Source of the DNA: an uncultured Elusimicrobia bacterium
Lineage (GTDB): Bacteria; Elusimicrobiota; Elusimicrobia; UBA1565; UBA9628
DNA: 6,838 nt
Assembly: GCA_903874575.1 (NCBI GenBank)
Contig: CAIQSZ010000176.1
Coordinates: 1-6,838 of the forward strand
Reading direction: 5' to 3'
Shown here: in pieces, positions 5,176-6,838 of the stretch
Layout of the letters: each line of letters begins with the position of its first letter
Position numbering within the stretch: the stretch's first letter is position 1
Notes under the pieces: model-generated
What the model was told of the DNA's origin: nothing
The model's input: only the letters and a program-made list of their open reading frames with translations
Database searches by the model: none
Program-made: the position numbers and the translations under genes

Positions 5176-5741
5176 CGAAGCTGAAGACGGGCTTCGGCCG
5201 GGCGGAAGACAGCCCCGGTTTCATGCTCTGGAAGGCGTCGAACCTGCTCCAACGCCTTCACGCCGGCTGTCTGCGCGATCTGGGCGTGACGCCGACCCAG
5301 TTCTCGCTCATGACCTGTCTGGTCTACCTGAGCGACGTAGGCCCGGTGACGCCGACGAGCCTTGCCGCGCATTCCGGGATGGACCGCATGATGGTCTCGG
5401 ATCTGATCAAATCCTTGGAGAAGAAGCGTCTTCTCGTGCGATGCGGCAACCCGTCCGACGGACGATCCTTCCTCGTCGTCCCGACGGCCCAGGGGCGGCG
5501 GATCACGAACGCCTCGGTCCGGCGCATCGAAGCTCTGGACCGGGAGTTCTTCAAGAACGCTTCGGACGCGGGAGCGCTCCTCGCCGACCTTGTCTCCCTC
5601 GTGGACGGCGGCGCGATGCGGCGGTCGAAACGAGCGACCGCCCCTGGGCCATCAGGTCCAGCGGCGCGACCCCGTTCGGCTCGCCGCCGCCAAGATCAAC
5701 CAAGGCCCCATAAAACACAAACCCGCCTTTCGGTGGGTTGA
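5172..5741 (+). CDS. MarR-family winged-helix transcriptional regulator with unusual tail
   Basis: Dimeric DNA-binding regulator that typically represses its own operon and releases on binding a small molecule. Residues 17-146 match the fold: dimer helix (FMLWKASNLLQRLHAGCLRDLG, split over 17-38), TPTQFSLMTCLVYL (40-53), the helix-turn-helix (about 60-87, TSLAAHSGMDRMMVSDLIKSLEKK in parts), the wing with SDGRSFLVVPT (95-105) and C-terminal dimer helices to about 144. The remaining residues 147-189 are a disordered Arg/Pro-rich tail unlike the family, which usually ends near 140-165. I chose GTG 5172 because it overlaps the SRPBCC stop as GTGA and keeps the first helix; the frame upstream only shadows that gene. 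The end at 5741 lies inside the htpX terminator of the opposite strand, so the tail may be recently gained read-through sequence. Confidence 0.87.
   Translation: MTKLKTGFGRAEDSPGFMLWKASNLLQRLHAGCLRDLGVTPTQFSLMTCLVYLSDVGPVTPTSLAAHSGMDRMMVSDLIKSLEKKRLLVRCGNPSDGRSFLVVPTAQGRRITNASVRRIEALDREFFKNASDAGALLADLVSLVDGGAMRRSKRATAPGPSGPAARPRSARRRQDQPRPHKTQTRLSVG
5711..5739 (-). terminator. Probable terminator of the htpX transcript
   Basis: On the - strand, AACCCACC-GAAA-GGCGGGTT (5739 to 5720) forms an 8-bp stem with one mismatch-like A/C position on this strand (a G-U pair on the other), capped by a GNRA tetraloop. It is followed by TGTGTTTTA (5719-5711). It is about 114 bp past the htpX stop. On the + strand the same hairpin ends at the MarR stop codon but has no T run, so it mainly serves the - strand. 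Confidence 0.6.
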
Positions 5742-5760
5742 AGTACTGACATTTCTCGTC

Positions 5761-5856
5761 TCAGGTACGGATACTAAAATTCCAAAAATTGCTGAAGACA
5801 TACAGGAACCCCGCCGTGACCATGACCGCCCTGCGTGCCGCGTGGTAGGTGATCAT
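5761..5856 (-). CDS. Possible 31-residue small membrane peptide coupled to htpX
   Basis: A 31-codon frame starts with an ATG that overlaps the htpX stop as ATGA and ends at TGA (5763-5761). The product has a basic N-terminal part (YHAARRAVM, 4-12) and then an aromatic, hydrophobic stretch (VTAGFLYVFSNFWNF, 13-27) that could lie in or on a membrane. It precedes the terminator, so it would be in the htpX mRNA. The AT-rich composition at its 3' end differs from real genes nearby. It has no family match that I recognise and could be chance; only its position and hydrophobicity favour it. Confidence 0.22.
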   Translation of the reverse strand: MITYHAARRAVMVTAGFLYVFSNFWNFSIRT

Positions 5857-6722
5857 CCGCGGCGCAGAGCCGCGATGCGGTCGTTTAACGGCGGATGCGT
5901 CGAGATCAACGCCAGAAACCCGCCGCGTCCGCCCGCGATCTTCAGGGACGCGTAGGCCTCCTGTTCATCCGACGGCTCGAAGCGCCGCTGAAGAGCCTGC
6001 AGGGCGGCGATCATTTTCTCGCGACCGCCGAGCTTGGCGCTGTCGGCGTCGGCGCGAAACTCGCGCAGGCGGGAGAACCAGGCGACGACGATCATGCCGA
6101 GGAAGCCGAGCGCGATCTCGAGCGCGAACACGGTCAGCCGCTCCATGCCCCGGCTGTCGCGGTCGTCGCCGCGGCTCACCGCGAAGGCGATGACCCGAGC
6201 CAGGAACATCACGAACGCGTTGACCACGCCCTGGACCAAGGTCATCGTGACCATGTCGCCGTTGGCGATGTGCGCGACCTCGTGGGCGAGCACGCCTTCG
6301 AGCTCGTTCTTGTTCATGCTCTCGAGCAAACCCATCGAGACGGCGACCAAAGCGTGCGAGCGCGTCGGGCCGGTGGCGAAGGCGTTGGGCTCGGGGCTGT
6401 CGTAGATGCCGACCTCGGGCATCGCGGGAAGGCCCGCGCGGCGGGCGAGCGCGTGGACGGTCTCGACGAGCTTGTCGCCGGAGCGTGGGTCTAGGATCTT
6501 AACGCCCATGCTCCACTTGGCCATCACCCGCGACAGCGCGAGCGAGATGCAGGCCCCGCCCATGCCCCAGACAAGGCAGAACACGGCGAGCGAGCGGTAA
6601 TCGACGCCGCGGGCGCTCAGGTAATGTCCGACGCCGAGAAACTGCAGGACGATGGAGATGGTGAGCATCACCAGCAGGTTCACGGCCATGAACAGGAACA
6701 CGCGTTTCATCCAGGTCATCAT
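5853..6722 (-). CDS. htpX: Membrane zinc metalloprotease HtpX (M48 family)
   Basis: Inner-membrane protease of the M48B family that degrades misfolded membrane proteins, working beside FtsH in E. coli. The 289-residue length matches the usual 285-295. Two N-terminal membrane segments (about 6-30 and 44-65) are followed by a cytoplasmic catalytic domain with the zinc motif HEVAH (147-151), where Glu148 is catalytic. The third zinc ligand, Glu221 in REFRADADSAK, follows two further hydrophobic segments (about 160-183 and 195-215). The C-terminal STHPPLNDRIAAL (274-286) is a family hallmark. The first ATG (6722-6720) is preferred: AGGAAGG ends 6 bp upstream. ATG codons 2 and 5 are alternatives, codon 5 beginning MKRVFLF. 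The upstream gene ends one base before this start (TAA-C-ATG), so the two form an operon. Confidence 0.96.
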   Translation of the reverse strand: MMTWMKRVFLFMAVNLLVMLTISIVLQFLGVGHYLSARGVDYRSLAVFCLVWGMGGACISLALSRVMAKWSMGVKILDPRSGDKLVETVHALARRAGLPAMPEVGIYDSPEPNAFATGPTRSHALVAVSMGLLESMNKNELEGVLAHEVAHIANGDMVTMTLVQGVVNAFVMFLARVIAFAVSRGDDRDSRGMERLTVFALEIALGFLGMIVVAWFSRLREFRADADSAKLGGREKMIAALQALQRRFEPSDEQEAYASLKIAGGRGGFLALISTHPPLNDRIAALRRG

Positions 6723-6723
6723 G

Positions 6724-6838
6724 TTAAGCCTTCCTCTTGCTCTCGTGCGGAAAGGCGAGCGAGGCGACCACGCCTCCCGCCAGGATCGTAACGACCATCA
6801 GCAGCACCCAGAGGTTGAAGTTCCCGCCGAGCACGGTA
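6724..6838 (-). CDS. C-terminal end of a membrane protein, cut by window edge
   Basis: The - strand frame is open from the window edge to TAA (6726-6724), giving the last 37 residues of a protein. They comprise a short polar lead (TVLGGNFN), a hydrophobic membrane segment of about 22 residues (LWVLLMVVTILAGGVVASLAFP) and a positive tail (HESKRKA), which suggests a cytoplasmic C-terminus. It lies one base upstream of htpX, and its last codons contain the htpX ribosome site, so the two are co-transcribed and probably coupled. The LemA gene often neighbours htpX, but LemA has its membrane segment at the N-terminus, so this is probably something else. Too little is present to name it. Confidence 0.65.
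   Translation of the reverse strand, partial: TVLGGNFNLWVLLMVVTILAGGVVASLAFPHESKRKA

Noticed and set aside
4496..5660. TCAGGTCCA from the tRNA-Ala 3' end (4496-4504) recurs at 5652-5660, close to where the MarR tail becomes odd, suggesting att sites flanking an inserted SRPBCC-MarR unit.
   Set aside because: Nine bases in GC-rich DNA is within chance over about 1.1 kb, the match does not extend across the rest of the T arm, and there is no integrase.
5895..6494. A 199-residue + strand frame opposite htpX.
   Set aside because: Shadow of htpX, whose - strand product carries HEVAH and all expected membrane segments.

Overview
The window is GC-rich bacterial DNA with short intergenic gaps and seven recognisable protein genes, two cut by the window edges, plus one unrecognised secreted-protein gene, two tRNA genes and several clear sigma-70-type promoters and hairpin terminators. 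Nothing fixes the phylum. The bacterial-type phosphoglycerate kinase, SecG, HtpX and class I photolyase, together with Ala/Pro-rich tails, fit a high-GC Gram-negative lineage. A poorly sampled phylum such as Elusimicrobiota is my guess from gene order and style, not a demonstrated assignment.

Layout, left to right. (1) Bases 1-1536, + strand: the C-terminal five-sixths of pgk, then secG, then tRNA-Leu(GAG), closed by a strong terminator. (2) Bases 1550-4383, + strand: a promoter followed by a three-gene operon in which each gene overlaps the next by the four bases GTGA. The genes encode an exported ankyrin-repeat protein, a class I DNA photolyase, and a secreted protein I do not recognise. 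(3) Bases 4393-4578: tRNA-Ala(GGC) with its own promoter and a long hairpin terminator. (4) Bases 4579-4746: a non-coding stretch with repeated GGTCA/TGACC words, then a near-consensus promoter whose -10 box lies inside a perfect 24-bp palindrome. (5) Bases 4747-5741: an SRPBCC (START-like) protein gene and a MarR-family regulator gene, again joined by GTGA. The palindrome is probably the operator through which this regulator controls its own operon. (6) Bases 5711-6838, - strand, convergent with region 5: the end of a membrane-protein gene, then htpX, then possibly a 31-codon reading frame, ending at a terminator that lies inside the 3' end of the MarR reading frame.

How the parts may work together. 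pgk and secG are housekeeping genes. The ankyrin-photolyase-unknown operon may be a stress unit (inference): photolyase repairs UV dimers in the cytoplasm while the two companions carry export signals. The SRPBCC/MarR pair looks like a small ligand-responsive autoregulated module. HtpX is a membrane quality-control protease. The most notable regulatory points are the palindrome on the -10 box at 4703-4726, and start codons at 1018 and 1584 so close to their -10 boxes that the mRNAs should be leaderless or nearly so. I see no IS element, CRISPR array, integrase or defence system.
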